The position numbers and the translations under genes are program-made. The notes under the pieces were generated by a model. It saw nothing but the letters and a program-made list of their open reading frames with translations. It was not told where the DNA came from and ran no database searches. Source: Reticulomyxa filosa (lineage: Eukaryota > Foraminifera > Reticulomyxidae). From it: a stretch of 22,137 nucleotides of DNA. Position 1 is the first letter of the stretch; the number at the start of each line of letters is the position of its first letter. The DNA lies in assembly GCA_000512085.1 (NCBI GenBank), contig ASPP01002699.1, forward strand, positions 1 to 22,137, read 5' to 3'. This document shows positions 20,422 to 22,137 of the stretch, piece by piece.

Positions 20422-21439
20422 ATGGTTCACAATGATAAATACCTTGCACTATATATACTCTCTCCAACCCAAGCACTGCTACTATGCAGTATTTTGGCAA
20501 TATTGTTGGTAGCTTCCTTGTATATCTGGGCACTTGCGGGCTATGAAGTTAGCAATCGCAACGATCCAACAGTGATCAAGCAAAGATTTATAAGTGTGGT
20601 TGTGTGGTGTTTGATATGTCCAATAATTATCGCGCAATACGTGCACGTGGTGGATCCGCATTTGATCCATCGAAACGGAATAATCAAAGACAAAGTGAAA
20701 AACCCATTAACGCAAGATACAGGATTTATAGACACATTACTGTCCATGGTATTTTGGGAAAGTTTAGGGGTCCGTTTGGACATAGCTCACAACATTAAGT
20801 CAGTGTTGGTAAGCATTGGATTAAATCTCCTTTGGTTTTACGGACCATTGGTCGAGGATTGGCAGTACGTGTTGATTCATCAACACAAAGACACACCACC
20901 ATTACACGTCATCCGAGGGTTCATCATTGGACCTGCTGCTGAAGAATGGATTTATCGATGTTGCATATGTTCGGTGTTATTAAATTCCGGTAATTTCTAT
21001 TTTTTTTTTATTATTATAAAAATTATCTTTTTTTTTTTTTAAAAAAAAAAATGATAAAGGATTTAATCAAGCGTTCTCAATAATCATATCCCCGATATTA
21101 TTTGGACTATCTCATGCACATCACTTTTATTATCAATACTCCACGGTGCACGCGGCAGAAGAGAAAAATATCCGCAAAATATTTTTATCGGTATTGCTTC
21201 AGTTGACTTACACAAGCATTTTTGGTGGGGTCGCTGCTATTATCTTTGCCAAAACAAGAAATTGCTTTGCTCCTGTTGTCATGCACGCCATGTGTAATTA
21301 CATGAGTCTCCCACGATTTAGTTGGGTGCGTTTCAAATCTCAGAAAGATTACTTGAATTGTGCCGCCTACGTCTTTGGCTTATTCTCATTTCTTTTTCTT
21401 TTGTTCAGTCTTGATCCTCGCACTTTTAGCGGTGTTTAA
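20422..21439 (+). CDS. RCE1: CAAX prenyl protease 2 (RCE1), ABI/CPBP-family intramembrane endopeptidase
   Basis: RCE1 cuts the last three residues from farnesylated or geranylgeranylated CAAX proteins (Ras, Rho, lamin, some ciliary proteins) in the ER membrane. Exons 20422-20989 and 21060-21439, joined in phase 1 across a 70-nt intron, give 315 aa, the family's usual size. The catalytic motifs are all present: P-A-A-E174-E175-W-I-Y-R179, FGLSHAHHF (H208 in the second motif), and H265-A-M-C-N269-Y-M-S-L-P. Several hydrophobic segments (about 14-40, 57-73, 124-141, 234-252, and one near the C-terminus) fit the polytopic fold. There is no signal peptide. It lies 254 bp downstream of the RPGRIP1L homologue on the same strand, so it should have its own promoter in that gap. 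The intron contains a T13A11 run. Confidence 0.94.
21028..21051 (+). repeat. T13A11 self-complementary tract in the RCE1 intron
   Basis: A run of 13 T is followed directly by 11 A within the 70-nt intron. The same T-run/A-run junction occurs in the SAM/RING intron (1019-1036, T10A8), the ARL2 intron 3 (15598-15616, T8A11) and past anmK (14970-14984, T7A8). Confidence 0.85.
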
Positions 21440-22137
21440 ACTATAACAATTTTTAAAATACCTCCTTTTTTTTTTAGACCTCTTTTTTTTCTCTCACATG
21501 ACCTACTTTCTTTCGAAGATTATCGAACGTAAAAAAAGGCTAAATGACTCTTTTATGTCTAGAAATACACTGCAACACAATGTTTCTTTCAATAGGATAT
21601 GGAGGGTTGATTGAGCCAATCTTTTCTTCATGATAACAATAAAGCAATAGATATAAATTTATTTATAAAAAATAAACTTATAACATTTTTATTTAATTCT
21701 ATTATTTTATAAATTTTCTTGTTTAAGTTTCTTTGGAAATGTTTTAAAGTTTATATTAAATAATAGTTTATCTTCTTACATAAATGTTATATACATTGAT
21801 ATAATTAAATTGTTTAATTTTAAGTGATATTTTGTCACAATTCAATGAAAAAAATATTTACAGTTTTGCAGTAGTTTTTTTGAATTGATTTGATAGTTTT
21901 GAACTTCATTTCTAAAAAAAAAAGAAACATTTGGAAAAACTATAAGAATATAGTTTAATCATATGTTTCATTAGCAGATGTTTTCATCATTGTTCATACA
22001 CAAAATCCAATTTTTAACTTTTTTTTAAAAGTCAATTTATTGTTTGCGAAAAGTCTAACTAAATAAATAAATAATATTTTTTATTAAAATATTTTAATAA
22101 TATTTCATATTTTGTTTTTTTCCATAAATAAAGTCCA
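21440..22137. other. 3' intergenic region after RCE1
   Basis: AATAAA at 21638-21643 is a candidate poly(A) signal for RCE1, about 200 nt past the stop; several AATAAA copies follow in the AT-rich tail. I see no coding region. The sequence becomes almost pure A/T toward the end of the window. Confidence 0.5.

Overview
The window is a piece of an AT-rich protist nuclear genome. Genes are split by many short GT-AG introns (most 50-190 nt), TAA, TAG and TGA all act as stops, AATAAA-like signals follow several genes, and there is no operon structure. The gene set includes a ciliary transition-zone protein (RPGRIP1L) and ARL2, so the lineage makes cilia or flagella at some life stage. A rhizarian such as a foraminiferan is my guess from the overall look; the sequence does not prove it. 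I rebuilt the exon models by hand from reading frames, splice phase and recalled family alignments.

Layout: (1) 643-1741 (+) a SAM-like/coiled-coil/RING protein, 2 exons. (2) 1742-4756, about 3 kb with no gene I can support. (3) 4757 to about 6794 (+) a many-exon gene with an N-terminal zinc ribbon exon followed by a helical region resembling an F-BAR domain; its exon structure is partly unresolved. (4) 7144-8413 (-) an unnamed protein of degenerate 'DIxGAxP ... NPLxPxY' repeats, 3 exons. (5) 9071-9821 (-) riboflavin kinase, 3 exons. (6) 10640-12128 (+) a fragmented, possibly PH-like gene. (7) 13503-14935 (+) anhydro-N-acetylmuramic acid kinase, 2 exons, with an in-frame poly-Asn tract and a reading-frame break near its C-terminus. 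(8) 15327-16272 (-) ARL2, 4 exons. (9) 16691-20167 (+) a compact RPGRIP1L homologue, about 15 exons and about 804 aa. (10) 20422-21439 (+) the CAAX protease RCE1, 2 exons.

Most genes look like unrelated single-copy loci. The right-hand 6 kb is more suggestive: ARL2 (tubulin folding and release of lipidated cargo), RPGRIP1L (transition zone) and RCE1 (processing of prenylated proteins) are adjacent, and ARL2 and RPGRIP1L are divergent across 418 bp. The most unusual items are the short-form RPGRIP1L, the intron-containing AnmK with a frame break, the repeat protein, and the possible zinc-ribbon/F-BAR fusion with alternative splice choices. I see no mobile element, CRISPR array, rRNA or tRNA.
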